Part shown: positions 12,747-24,270 of the stretch, piece by piece | How the letters are laid out: each line of letters starts with the position of its first letter | How positions within the stretch are numbered: the stretch's first letter is position 1 | Origin: Helichrysum umbraculigerum | Taxonomy: Eukaryota; Streptophyta; Magnoliopsida; Asterales; Asteraceae | Direction of reading: 5' to 3' | Assembly: GCA_949592205.1 (NCBI GenBank) | Contig: CATIUR010000001.1 | Location: 333,690,250 to 333,754,249, forward strand | DNA: 64,000 bases | Notes under the pieces: generated by a model | Database searches by the model: none | Told to the model about the DNA's origin: nothing | What the model saw: only the letters and a program-made list of their open reading frames with translations | Program-made: the position numbers and the translations under genes

Positions 12747-12854
12747 ACAGGATCTGATCGGAGTTTCAACTTCAAAAACGCTTTTTCCGGCCATCGATCA
12801 GCCTAATATTTTTACCCAACCCATTTTAGGACATTAGAAGGTTATTGTGACACC

Positions 12855-13625
12855 CACTAGTACATAAATGAGATTTGGTTACACATAGACAGAATTAAAC
12901 GGCCACACATTCGAATATTTATGTGTCTAAAGGTACCAAAATAAAATTCAAGTTATTAGTTAGCCACATATGTACTCCGATCATGTGACCATTCAGCAAT
13001 TTGTATTGCCACACCTTCAAACATTTATGTAGCTAAAGGTCACAACTATTTTTTGGCTGATTATTTAGCCACATATGAATTGGAACGCGTGACGAATGAA
13101 GAGTAAGTTGGAAGCATTAGTCACGATATACATATAAAATGTGACAAACCTATGTCACACACTTAAAACACTGTGACCAAAAGCCATATATGGTCACATG
13201 AGGTAATTGTTTATGTGTCTAAATCATAGAGTCGAGTTTGTCACACATTATTTTAGTGTAGCCAAAATATGGTACATATGGTCGCATAACTTATTATGTG
13301 TGTCTAAATTGTAGTGTGTGTTAGAATGTCAAAAGCTAATGTGTATTGTCACATTAATTTCTATCACGATTATGTGACTATATGGCTTTATAATAGCCAT
13401 ATCATATAACAAATGTGTATCTAAAATGATATTTATGGCCACATTTTAGGTGATTATATGTTACCAATATATTAACAACAGTCACGTTGTGAAATATTCA
13501 TATGGCTATTTTTTAGAGCAAAAATGGACAAAAACGATTATCATTAAGTCTGATATTAGTCACATTGAGTGTTAGTTTGTGTGTCTAAATCAGATGCCAC
13601 TATATGGTCACATAAAGTAATTATT
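12855..13625. repeat. Left subterminal repeat region of the CACTA element
   Basis: Many spaced copies of TGTGTCTAAA, GGTCACAT and GCCACAT words in both orientations. CACTA elements carry such short subterminal motifs as transposase-accessory binding sites (family knowledge). The right end uses closely related words, GTGTGACTAAAT and TGGTCACAC, supporting the pairing of the two ends. Confidence 0.7.
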
Positions 13626-16600
13626 TATTAATACTACAAAAAATGGACTAAGGAAACCTTTTTTAAACCTCATAGAAACCTGTTTAGCAACAGGTTTCTT
13701 TAGCTACAGGTTTCAAACAAATAAACCATTTGAGAACACGTCTCTAAAAGAAAACAGAGACCTATTGCCCGGAAAACTTCAAGTCCCTATTATGTGGTTC
13801 CCGGGTTATTATTATCAAACAGAAAGAGGCCACTTTGCTAATAACCAACATGTCTCTATTCTTTTTTATTTTTATTAATTAATTATTTATATATTTATTT
13901 ATTTTTATTTGTTTATTCAACCCCATATTTCTAAAATTTCATATTTTTTTCTCCATAACACATGCTATTAACTATAAAATCTACTTATCTACCTTAATTT
14001 CAACCAATACAAAATACACCAAATTCTCCACAAATAAAAATTGTATAAACATATCAAACATATACAACTGGTCCATATAACTCATACTTTATCCACATAA
14101 GCTATACTTTCATACAATGAAGTCAAATGTTGATCGACAAGAATGAGAAATACATTTAACGATATCCAAACCCCTCTTTATATCAGAGCTGTTTGGTACA
14201 ATTTGTTTTCTAATATAGCGAAAAGATATTGAGCTGTCAACTCTTATGCTCCTATCAACAACTGTAGAAATCAACTAAATGACTTGCAGTACGTTCCTTG
14301 CTCACTTCTGAACATCATTTCAGATAGACATGTTGAAGAAGTATTATTTATGATCTTGATTCAGGCTGAAAATAAAAAAGATAAATAAATGAATCCTTAG
14401 CATGTGTATAATCCTAAAAGCATGTATGGAACTGTTGATAACCTGCACTATAAACAATAAAAATAAAAAAGCATACCAGTGAAACAAATGGGTTGAAAAA
14501 GCTTACCCTTGGTTGTCTTCATACGTTGCCAAGTTTGTAGAATGTTTTTAGCTTTACCTTAACAAATGGCAAGTATCCCGTTTACTTTTAGGGATGATAA
14601 ATCTAGTTGCAAATCTGACTGTTAGATAAGTTTCATAAAAAAAAATGCCTAATCAGAATCGCTGAAACCAAAGTCAGCATTTTTTCAATCCAATAATGTG
14701 TCTTAGAGTGCCCTTTTCAACCCATTCACTTGTATGATAGACTACTTGGTATTTGGTAATTAAATGCTATATGCCTATAGCATTTCTACCAAGATACAAC
14801 CATATATTTTATGCATAATTCACAATTTAAAGGTGAAGCATACCTTCGTTACTAAGGTCCGAAAGCTTCTCCAATCCAGTGCCAATTTTGTGAAACCATA
14901 CACCTTTGAATCTTTGATATCCTTAATACTCCGTAATTGACCTTATCTATAACAAATAAAAATACAAGCTTGTGAACAATTACTTTGAGAATTTCAATTC
15001 TTCACCAAAACTGCATATATAGAAAATACAAATGATCACAAATCCTATTTCACTAGCTTTACATCTAAGAGTTTGTTAATAAGCAAGTGAAGCCACTCGG
15101 GGTCAAAAAGAAGCATTGAAATTTTCAACATAATAAAATGACAAAGCTTCAAACTAACCTGTAGAGCCACACTCTTCCACCAAAATCCAAGTCAACTTTC
15201 TTGTCGGCATAACGAGATCAAACAGACAACTGGTTACCACTTGAATACCTATAAAAAAACCACCAGTAGCATTTATTTATACCATCTAATTAGTCATCTT
15301 CACAACATATGCGCTAATAGCTTGAAGCAAATGATCAAATTTAGATACATATATAATATACTAATATATGTATTTCATTTTAATAAAACATAACTCATAC
15401 TAATAGATTCTAAACAGGATGTTGAATTGTGCATTTTGATTTTTCTTTTTCTTTTTTCAGAGCAACCGCTAACGAGCAAACTTACGCTAACAAGTATAAT
15501 TTTTCAATACCAATTTACTACTGATTTACTACACATCAATTAATTGATTTACATCAATTGATTTTGAAAAAAAATTAAGTTTCATATTTCATACATCCTA
15601 TAAATCATAGGTTTTAAAGTGTACACGATATTCTAATCACCAAACGAAAAAGAATTACCAAGTTGACTGCCCAACTTTCTTCATTGTAGAAACATACAAG
15701 AATTACACAAAATTGTGAGGTGGGGGTGCCGCAGTGGTGGGCATTTTGCAATGGAGACATAGATATCGAAAGAGAGGTGGTGGTGTCGTGGGTAGTGGGC
15801 TGCAATGGCAGTAATAGTTTTAGGGTTAAAGAGAATTTGATTTTGGGGAAAGTGGATGGCTGGCGCTAAGTTAAAAAGAACAGAGAACGGGTTTAAAATA
15901 TTTTGGAGTGCAAGGGCGCCAAATTAAAACGAACCCCATCTATTCTATATTATACGTTATACTCCTTATAAACTAGTAAAGATTTCAAAACAGATATAAT
16001 TACATTATCATGGTTTCGGATAGTTGGTTAAGTTTACTTTTTTGAATCTCTTGATCGCTAGTTCGAGTCTGTATACATAATTTTATGTTACTAATTTTTT
16101 AAACATCATTTATAATATTATTGTTATTATTGATTATTGATGTTATTAGAATTTGGAAATTATATTTTAACAACTATAGTTTTAGATTTACATTTACTAG
16201 TAAATTACCCGCGCAATGCAACGGATAAAATATAAGTCTTTACCTTTTATTTTATTTTTATTTGGATCGGATTTATGTTGGCGTCCTTAGAAGGATCGTG
16301 TAGTTTGAAACATGCAGTGAATCGTTCCCCACGAACTCCCAAAAGGGCTTCTGTTTTTAAGTCTATGTACTTGTTCCATTATTTATTTTGTAAGTTGATT
16401 AAGCACTATTAGGAATAGATCACACTTGACAATTGCTACCTTAGCAGATACTCATTTGCAATTTTGCACATCATTTGAATGTTAGAACAATTAATTGTGT
16501 TGTTAATTGAGATGTGTGTCTTTGATGATATAATTGGAGTTGACCGTGATTTAATTTAAAATATTTTTTGTATGTAAATACTCTTAATAGAGAATAAATT

Positions 16601-18300
16601 TATTGTAGATAGGCACTAATCACAATAGTTGCCGCAAATATCACTATTAATATTTATAACCACATATCGATGAGTGATATGATTGAGCACTATTATATTT
16701 TATATATTTAACATATAAATATAAATAAATATATATTGGAATTCACTAAGGGGTAAATACGTAATTTCCGATTGGACATCTTTAAACATTCAGCCAACCA
16801 CCTAAACCCTTGATAAGGGGTATTGATATTGATATTGATAGTAAACATAATAATAGAAATAAGTTTGACACGGACATTAATCTTGTGATAACATGAATAT
16901 TATATATTACTTTGTTTGCGTTAGTTTATGTCTATGAACAAACAAGAAAACTCGTTAGCTTGCTCATTCGTGTGCGTTTATTTGTCTCAGACCGTTCGCC
17001 ACAGTAATGTAACGTAGTGTTGTGGGCATTTTAGGTGCCTCGTCACCATAATATGGTGTTATCAATAAAGCACTAGTAATGATAACGTGGTGTTGTACCG
17101 TTGTGGAGGGTAGCTCCCACTTAATTATATTTTTTAAGAATAAAAAGGATGGAAAGAAAAAAAAAATCAGATTGAGCCCACAAAACGCCCATTTTTTGTC
17201 CGTTTCCAGCAACACGAAGCCCATTACGTGCGTTCCGGGCTTTGCACGCCGCCCAAAAGGGGCGTGTTGCAAGTCGTCTCATAAAACATTAATGAATGAA
17301 GTTAAACAGACTCAGACTTTTTGTTGGTTTACTGGGATCTTAGCCGATTGTTTTGTAAACAATTTATCTTTCAACATGTCTAATAATGTAACCATTGTTT
17401 TGTCCCAATAGGCTCAAAAATTGTGTACGCCTTCTATACGGAAAATGGTCATTCCAATGATCTTGTGGCGTATAATATATGACCAGTAAAGCATATATTC
17501 GACTTCTAGAATATTGCCTCTGACTATAAATAGAGGGCTTATCAAGAAAAGTATTAATTGGAAATATACAACTTGCGCTCGTCATATTTATATACGACCA
17601 GTGTCATTCGCATTTTAAATGAGATAAGGTATTTTACAAAACTGTCACAAATGAAAATATTTCGAAATGGGTTTATTGTTTCAAAGTGTATTATACTTTA
17701 CATCTTTTACTATAGTAAGAGATGTACATTCAAAACTTTTATTGTATATTATGAACTTGTCAATTACGTCTATTGTATACACATTTTCCTTTTTTAGTAA
17801 TCTATTGTATATTTTCTCATATATATAATAGAATGCCAACAATAGACATAATTGACAAATTAAATACATACAGTTGAACAAATGAAAGTTCGTGTCATAA
17901 GATAGTAAAAATGACACTATAATACACTTGGGAACAATAGACCCTTTTGAAATTAACTAGTAAGTTAATTTCGGACGAGTATTAATATGAAGTTATATGG
18001 TGTGAACCTTATACTATATGAATGTATATAATTATAATGATACAATATATATAAAGTATAAGATTTTTTAAAATGTGCATGTTATACTCTGTTAGTTATC
18101 GCTAACAAATTATTTTAGTATACCTTTAATTGACAATATTAATAATCTTAAAGTGTTAACTTTATAGGCAATTTTTTACTTTACTGGTGTACGATGATTA
18201 TTGGGTTGAAAAGGAAAGGATGATTTGAGGAAATTGTATGAGATATAGAGACCGGTTGATTTCTAATATACTGGTCTTTATACCCTTAAACGTATTTGGT
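13626..18300. other. CACTA interior, left part: no gene recognised
   Basis: 4.7 kb of AT-rich DNA without a convincing frame. At 13633 the words ACTACAAAAAATGG resemble another CACTA start, but no partner was found. At 16197-16224 a CTAG preceded (on the minus strand) by a CCG...CGG hairpin resembles a Helitron 3' end whose 5' end was not located. Bases 17170-17280 hold an inverted pair of CAACACG/CGTGTTG words. The minus-strand frame at 15614-15805 shows no domain. Confidence 0.4.
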
Positions 18301-18921
18301 ATATAGTCATTAATTTTGGAATATATGAACTTATCATTAGTTTAATAATGGAATATATGATATGTGACATTAATTATTTCACATATGCCGCTATTAAACT
18401 TATGATATAATTAATTCATCATTTTAGAATATATAAACTTATCATAAGTTTAATAAAAGAATATATGATGCATGATATTACCAATATCACATATGCAACT
18501 ATTAAACTTAGGATAAAATTAATTCATCATTTTGAAATATATAACATTATCCTAAGTTTAATAATGGAATATATGATGTATAACATTATCAATATCACAT
18601 ATGCAACTATTAAAGTTAGGATAAAATTAATTTATCATTTTGAAATAAATGACATTATCATAAGTTTAATAATGGAATATATGATATATGACATTACCAA
18701 TATCACATATGCCACTATTAAACTTAGAATAAATTAATTCATCATTTTGCAATATATGATATTATCCCGAGTTTAATAATAGAATATATGATGTAAGACA
18801 TTACCAATGTCACATATGCTAGTATTAAACTTCGGATAAAATTAATTAATCATTTGGAATATATGACATTATCCTAAGTTTAATAATGGAATATATTACC
18901 AATATCACATATGCCACTATT
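18301..18921 (+). repeat. 108-bp tandem array, left part
   Basis: Five to six copies of a ~108-base AT-rich unit. The marker word AATATCACATATGC recurs at 18483, 18591, 18699 and 18806 (with a TGT variant) and at 18901 after a shortened unit. The array continues at 35581, so element C landed within it. A 90-codon open frame at 18465-18737 is created by the repeat and is not a gene. Confidence 0.85.
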
Positions 18922-21240
18922 TGTAACATCCTGTTTCTGGGCCTGGAAATAAATTATATTTTATTAAGTTTAAATGGTTTATTTGGAAAATAAACAAGTT
19001 AAAGAGCCTCAGTTTTTATTGTGATTAATAAAATATAGTTTGTTTTAAATAAACAAAGTTCACGGTAAAATAAAAGTATTTTGACTTACGGGTATTTTCG
19101 GGTTCCAGACAATAGGCTAGGAAGCGGGTATAAGTTACACCTAATTAAAAGGTGGGGCGGTGGATGACCGACTCATTTCTTGGTTCCTACCTGACTCTCA
19201 TTTCCTTTGAAACACTCTCAAACCCTCATCTCCATCATTTGTAAATTAAATCAAGAACAAATCATTGTGACTAAATCTTGCTAAAGGAATCTGATTATCA
19301 TCATCTCCTACATCATCTTCATCATTAGATTGTAAGTGTTTTGGTGTTTTTAAGTTCATTTTATTGAAATTGGGTATATGATGAATATTGGTGTTTGGTA
19401 TGAATTGAAGCTAGGAAATTATGTTTTGTTAACTACTTGTTAATTATTCATTGATATGAGTTGATTTCATGAAGATTATATACTAAAATTGATAGTGTTC
19501 TTGATAGTTAGTTCATAAGCAAGGTTATGATGATTTTGGGGTTTTGATGATGATATATGCTAGGATTACATGTTAGAATTGTTATCATATGATTATGGTT
19601 GATACTTGAGGTCATTTGCTGAGTAAATTCGTGTTCATAAACTGATTTGGTGAATTTTGGGGTTTTGGGTTCGTGTTGTGTTCTTGCTAAAAGTGCAGGT
19701 CATTTTGAACTATCAAACGCGATCCCGGCCTTGTCTCCGGATCGCGTTCCTTAGTTATAATTTGGTATAGTCGATTTTTGGTCATACGAACGCGATCCAG
19801 CCCTTTGTTCCGGATCGCGTTGCCATGTGTATTTCGGTGACAGAACTTTTTCTAAAGGTGAACGCGATCCAGCCACCCTGATCCGGATCGCGTTCGCATG
19901 AATAATTTTGACGGGTTTTGTAAATTTTGAAAATGCGTAAGTCTTTTCAGGGTCACGGTTATGTAACAATTTCATTAACTCGGTTTGGGATGAGATTCAC
20001 ATGTTCACTCGGAAACGGCCCAATGGTCAAAACTATATTCTAATAGCCTAGGTGGTTTTTGGCCATTCGGGGTCATTTAAAGGTCGAAAATGACATTTTA
20101 CAGTTTTTAAACATTAGTTCGGGATTTTTAATTTCAATTCTGATTGAACTTTTGTTTACTTAGACTTTAGAGATTACTTGATTTGATAAATATGTTATGA
20201 TGATGATTATGAGACGAGTTATTGACTTGTTATCTTTGTGTTCTCAGATAAGCGGGCGGCCACTCAGTAAGATTAGACCACTGAGTTGGTAATCAGACGA
20301 TAATATTCGGTGAGTGGAATTGTATTCCTCGGTTCAATTCCGTTGTAACGAGTTTGGTTGCAACGGATGAACTTTCAGTTATTGGTTTGACTTGTTATAG
20401 GTTATTGGTTAATACATTGACATGATTGTTGATATTGTGATTTGGTTTACTTGGTTATTATTGTTATTAATTGTTGGCATGATGATTATGCGGTTTGAAT
20501 AGGTTAGCTACATATTGTCATGACTATTATGAAATATGTGATGCTTGGGCCGTTTGGCATATGTGATTTCAGAGGTCAACGCTGGTTGGGTTTGTGGCTA
20601 TTGTTGGGCTGCCTGGGTTTCCCGATACATGTAGTTGAGGGATGAATCCTTGTCAGTGAAGATAGCTTCAAACTATCGGTAAGCCACTGTTGGGGCCGGC
20701 AGTGGTTGTAGGCTTTCACTGGTTGGCTAACCAGGGGCCGCCGGTCCTCTTTGACGATACGTGTTTATGATTGCGAAGCTTTAGGCGGTAATCATAATTT
20801 GTGTGATTGTTGTTTACGATGCTTTAGGCTGTAAGCATTATTTGTTGGTTTGGTTGTGCGTTGTAGGCTTGTTATTTCTGGATTGAACCGTCGGTTACGG
20901 TTCCATTCACTTAGCATTGGCTAATCCCTCATTGTTAATCTTTTTGCAGGCTTTTAATAGGTGTGGACCGGGTTGTAGATGCTTAATGGAATGGTTGACT
21001 GTCATAGCGCTTACTCTGACAATTTTGGGGAAATCTAACTTTTGGTTTTGAATAGTTTTCTTAATGCCCGGTTGTTTAAGTAAATGTTTGTAACTAAACT
21101 TATATATGTGTGTAAATGTTTTGAAAACTTGATACTTTTGAACTTATGTAAATCGGTAATTATGTTTTGGGACCACGCTTTTAATGTATAATATAAAGTA
21201 ATATGATATGTTTCGGTTTGTAAAAAGGCGGGGCCTTACA
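18922..21240 (+). repeat. 5' LTR of element C
   Basis: 2319 bp, TG...CA ends, identical to the 3' LTR except at five sites (near 18961, 19193, 19563, 20718 and 20931). It contains three hairpins at 19716-19894. An AG-rich segment at 20250-20290 with CACTCAGTAAG...CCACTGAG is another inverted pair. Confidence 0.9.
19716..19894. repeat. Three AACGCGATCC hairpins in LTR C
   Basis: AACGCGATCC pairs with GGATCGCGTT in three consecutive hairpins: 19716-19725 with 19739-19748, 19789-19798 with 19812-19821, and 19861-19870 with 19885-19894. Each has a 10-bp stem and a 13-14-base loop. The same triplet occurs at 34056-34234 in the 3' LTR without a change. Confidence 0.9.
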
Positions 21241-21243
21241 AGT

Positions 21244-21255
21244 TGGTATCAGAGC
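21244..21255 (+). promoter_or_regulatory. Primer-binding site of element C
   Basis: TGGTATCAGAGC, three bases after the 5' LTR, is complementary to the 3' end of initiator tRNA-Met, the usual primer for plant Ty3/gypsy and Ty1/copia elements. Confidence 0.85.
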
Positions 21256-22011
21256 ATAGGTTTGGGTGAATTGGACATTGGCTAATGTCAATCCCAAATC
21301 TTTTGGTGACAGTCAAACATTTCAGTAAGTGGGATTAGCTATGAATGGGGGGTTGATTGGTTAATATAGGTGATACTAACGATTAACAAATTGTGAGTTA
21401 TTGTGTATGAGTACAGGAATGGCAGATACTGAGAACCCGGCTCCCAATGATGTTTTGAGAACTGAGCTTCCACCTCCAGAAAATAATGAGGGTAATCAGG
21501 GTGGTACATCTAATGTAAATCAAGAGGGAGTTAGTGATGAGGAATATAAATTGCAGTTAGAGGATGAGGTGCTAAGATTAAGAAAGTTTGAGCAATTGTA
21601 CAAGGAGCAACAAGCAAGGTTAGCACAACAAAGAGATGTGGGATACCAGTTTCCATCACCTCAGCAGCAAAAGAGGGTATGTTCTTTTAAGACATTTAAG
21701 TCTTGTGGACCGAAAGAATTCGAAGGGGGTAATGATCCAGCGGTAACTTTAAATTGGTTAAGGGACATTGAGCGAAAGTTCGAGGTATGTCAATGTGAGG
21801 AGGAGTTAAGGGTTGGATATGCAGTGCAGTTACTGAAAGGTCAGGCAATGAATTGGTGGGATTCAATGACCGCACATTTGACACCTGTGCAACGATCTTC
21901 TATCACTTGGATGGAATTCCATAATGAAGTTTGCAGGCAGTTTTGCTCGGAGTTTGATATGGTTAGAATTAAGCAGGAGTTCATGGATTTGAAATTGACT
22001 GAGACTATGAC

Positions 22012-22545
22012 TAATGGTGTAACCACCTCTCAACATCGACATTGCTCCACCCCGTCCCGACGGGACGGGACACGTTCCCATAATTCCCGCACCGCCCCAC
22101 CACAGTGGAGCGGTACCAACCAGAAACATTCCCTGACATAACGTATCAGGGACCAGAGCTGGTCGGGATCGTACAAATAAGTCAGCGTACATCCATCGTG
22201 TCTCATTGGCTGAGAGGTGAAGACAAATGTGACATACGCTCCTTCAAGATCATTCTATGGATTGGGCTTTACCGTTTAGGCGGGAAACCTCAAATGGGCC
22301 GGGCCAGGCCCATACGTCGCAACGGTCCACTCATCCTCACATATTATATATAAGCCATACTTAGAACCGTTTGGCCACATATTCACATACATACTCACTT
22401 CCATAAACCCTAAACCCTGGTTTACTCTACCACCTTGAATCTTCCTTGAGATTTAAGGTTATTTACAGCAATTGGAGTGTAGATTTAACTCGGTACATCA
22501 CCCCACTCACACATTCATGCACTCGAGTAAACTTATGCTCGATCA
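22012..22545 (+). repeat. 5' LTR of element D
   Basis: 534 bp. TATATATAA at 22345-22353 is a good TATA box about 190 bases before the LTR end. Bases 22052-22071 contain a GC-rich near-palindrome, CCCGTCCCGACGGGACGGG. The matching 3' LTR is 31976-32510, with its TATA at 32310-32318. Confidence 0.9.
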
Positions 22546-22547
22546 AA

Positions 22548-22559
22548 TGGCGCCGTCCG
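22548..22559 (+). promoter_or_regulatory. Primer-binding site of element D
   Basis: TGGCGCCGTCCG begins two bases after the 5' LTR. Its first nine bases are complementary to the 3' end of plant tRNA-Asp; the following bases are less clear. This differs from the tRNA-Met sites of B, C and E. Confidence 0.6.
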
Positions 22560-22644
22560 TTTAAGACAATTTCATTCATCAGCTTGAAATTTCAAAAAAA
22601 AAACAGGACCTCAAAGCCACTTTTACAACTAGAAACCGCCGTTT

Positions 22645-24270
22645 ATGGCGTCCGAAGGCGGCACAACGCCGTCGCGAGCTCCGGCAAGCCCCCACGTAAC
22701 AGACCCCGTGGTCTCACAGTTAGTATCATTACCACCGCTAGCAAGCCAGCAGGTGGCTGCAACCATTATTCAGACACAGAACATTCTGGCTGACCAACGC
22801 CGCCGCGAGACCGCCGAAGCAAACCGTATACGCCTACATTTCTCAACACCGGCGACGGCAGCCGGAACAAGCAGTGTCTCAAGTCCACAGATGTTCACAC
22901 CAATGTCCGGCGTAACAACCCCGCTCCCGAACACAAACATGCAGCAGACCATGCTCACTCCAAGCATGGCGCAGCACGTGCTATCACAAATGGGTTACTT
23001 CGTCGGGCCGGACACCTTTTCGCCCCAACAGCACCAGTGGCCACAAATGTACTACCCTCAACAAGTGCCTTTACAGCACTACACACCGCCGCTGGTACAA
23101 CACACGCCGCTGAGCAATAACTCCCAAACGCCCACAAGCACGCAGCAGACAGACCAGTCGCAGCAGAACAACCCAGCAGCCATGCTAGCTCAGATACTTC
23201 ATCAAGCAATGCAACCACCTACCCCCGCACCACCGCCACCGCCGGAGAACCCAATGGTGGCAAACTTAAGAGCGGCGCTAATGGGGCTCCCCGTGCCGAG
23301 GCAGATCCAAGCCCCCGATGTTGCCATGCACTTCATGGAGCACGTAGCGGTAACCCCATTGCCGTACAATACCAGCGTGCCACTGGGGGTAGGCAACTAT
23401 GACGGTACCACGGACCCAGAGGACTTCCTCTGTGGCATCGATAATGCAATCAGAACTCAACACTGGAGCGACGCGGTAGCGTGCCACATGTTCCAGTCAG
23501 TCCTGCATGACCTGGCGCGGCGTTGGCTACATGAGCAATCCCCCAGGAGCATCACCGGCTGGCCCGATCTAAGGGAGAAGTTCATAAGGCGATTCCATCA
23601 AAGAAAGACAGAGGAGCTGTCACACATGGCTGCACACTACCTGTTCCAGCGCCATGACGAAGGTTTGGCAGACTTCATCGACAGGCACGCAAATCAATGC
23701 CTTCGAATACCAGGGCTACCGGAGAGCCAACAAATTTCAGGCTTCATCAATTGCCTGGACAAGAACAGGTTTAGCGCTCTCGTTGATCAACTAACGGAAA
23801 CCCTGCCAAAGACTGTGGCAGCCATGCAAGACAAAGCACGAAGCTTCATCAGGGTTGGCGCGGTGCGCCCACACGCCAGGTCGCGGCACAACAACAGCTA
23901 CTCCGCCGGCCCCTCACCGTCACACCGGCGGGACAGAGGAAACCCAAGGGAGTACAGGTACCCAAGATACAGGCCCGCGGAGCGACAAACCCTACTCTCA
24001 TCCTTGAGCAAGTCGCCGAAAGAAATCCTCGCAACAGAGCCAGAGGCAAAACGCTTCCCACCCCCACAGCCCATGTTAACGAAATACGGAAAGCAAAGTA
24101 ACAAATACTGTAGGTATCACGAAGAGAAGGGCCACGATACAAATGATTGCAGAGAGCTCAAAGCAGTCATCATCAACGCCGTGAAAGCAGGCAAGCTCGA
24201 GCACTTAGTCATCGGTGCAAGAGCCACGCGAAAGCAGGAGGAAGACAAGCCTGCAGGGGGGGGGGGGTGA
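22645..24270 (+). CDS. Gag of Tat-lineage element D
   Basis: 541 aa from the first in-frame ATG 86 bases after the primer site. The N-terminal half is Gln/Pro-rich. The capsid-like core is about residues 240-420 (for example NYDGTTDPEDFLCGI and REKFIRRFHQRKTEEL). A single zinc-knuckle-like motif, CRYHEEKGHDTNDC, lies near residue 490. The frame ends with four glycines and TGA inside a run of 12 G (24256-24267). Pol follows one base out of frame and overlaps, so the homopolymer length sets whether gag and pol are joined. Confidence 0.85.
   Translation: MASEGGTTPSRAPASPHVTDPVVSQLVSLPPLASQQVAATIIQTQNILADQRRRETAEANRIRLHFSTPATAAGTSSVSSPQMFTPMSGVTTPLPNTNMQQTMLTPSMAQHVLSQMGYFVGPDTFSPQQHQWPQMYYPQQVPLQHYTPPLVQHTPLSNNSQTPTSTQQTDQSQQNNPAAMLAQILHQAMQPPTPAPPPPPENPMVANLRAALMGLPVPRQIQAPDVAMHFMEHVAVTPLPYNTSVPLGVGNYDGTTDPEDFLCGIDNAIRTQHWSDAVACHMFQSVLHDLARRWLHEQSPRSITGWPDLREKFIRRFHQRKTEELSHMAAHYLFQRHDEGLADFIDRHANQCLRIPGLPESQQISGFINCLDKNRFSALVDQLTETLPKTVAAMQDKARSFIRVGAVRPHARSRHNNSYSAGPSPSHRRDRGNPREYRYPRYRPAERQTLLSSLSKSPKEILATEPEAKRFPPPQPMLTKYGKQSNKYCRYHEEKGHDTNDCRELKAVIINAVKAGKLEHLVIGARATRKQEEDKPAGGGG

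Noticed and set aside
12288..12806. Plus-strand frames at 12288-12503 and 12570-12806
   Set aside because: They translate the GGGGC and GCGACGT repeats of solo LTR A.
13626..15960. A second CACTA element starting ACTACAAAAAATGG
   Set aside because: No matching inverted end or target duplication was found downstream.
18465..18737. Periodic 90-aa frame (ITYATIKLRIK repeats)
   Set aside because: It is a translation of the 108-bp tandem array; the frame is lost in neighbouring units.
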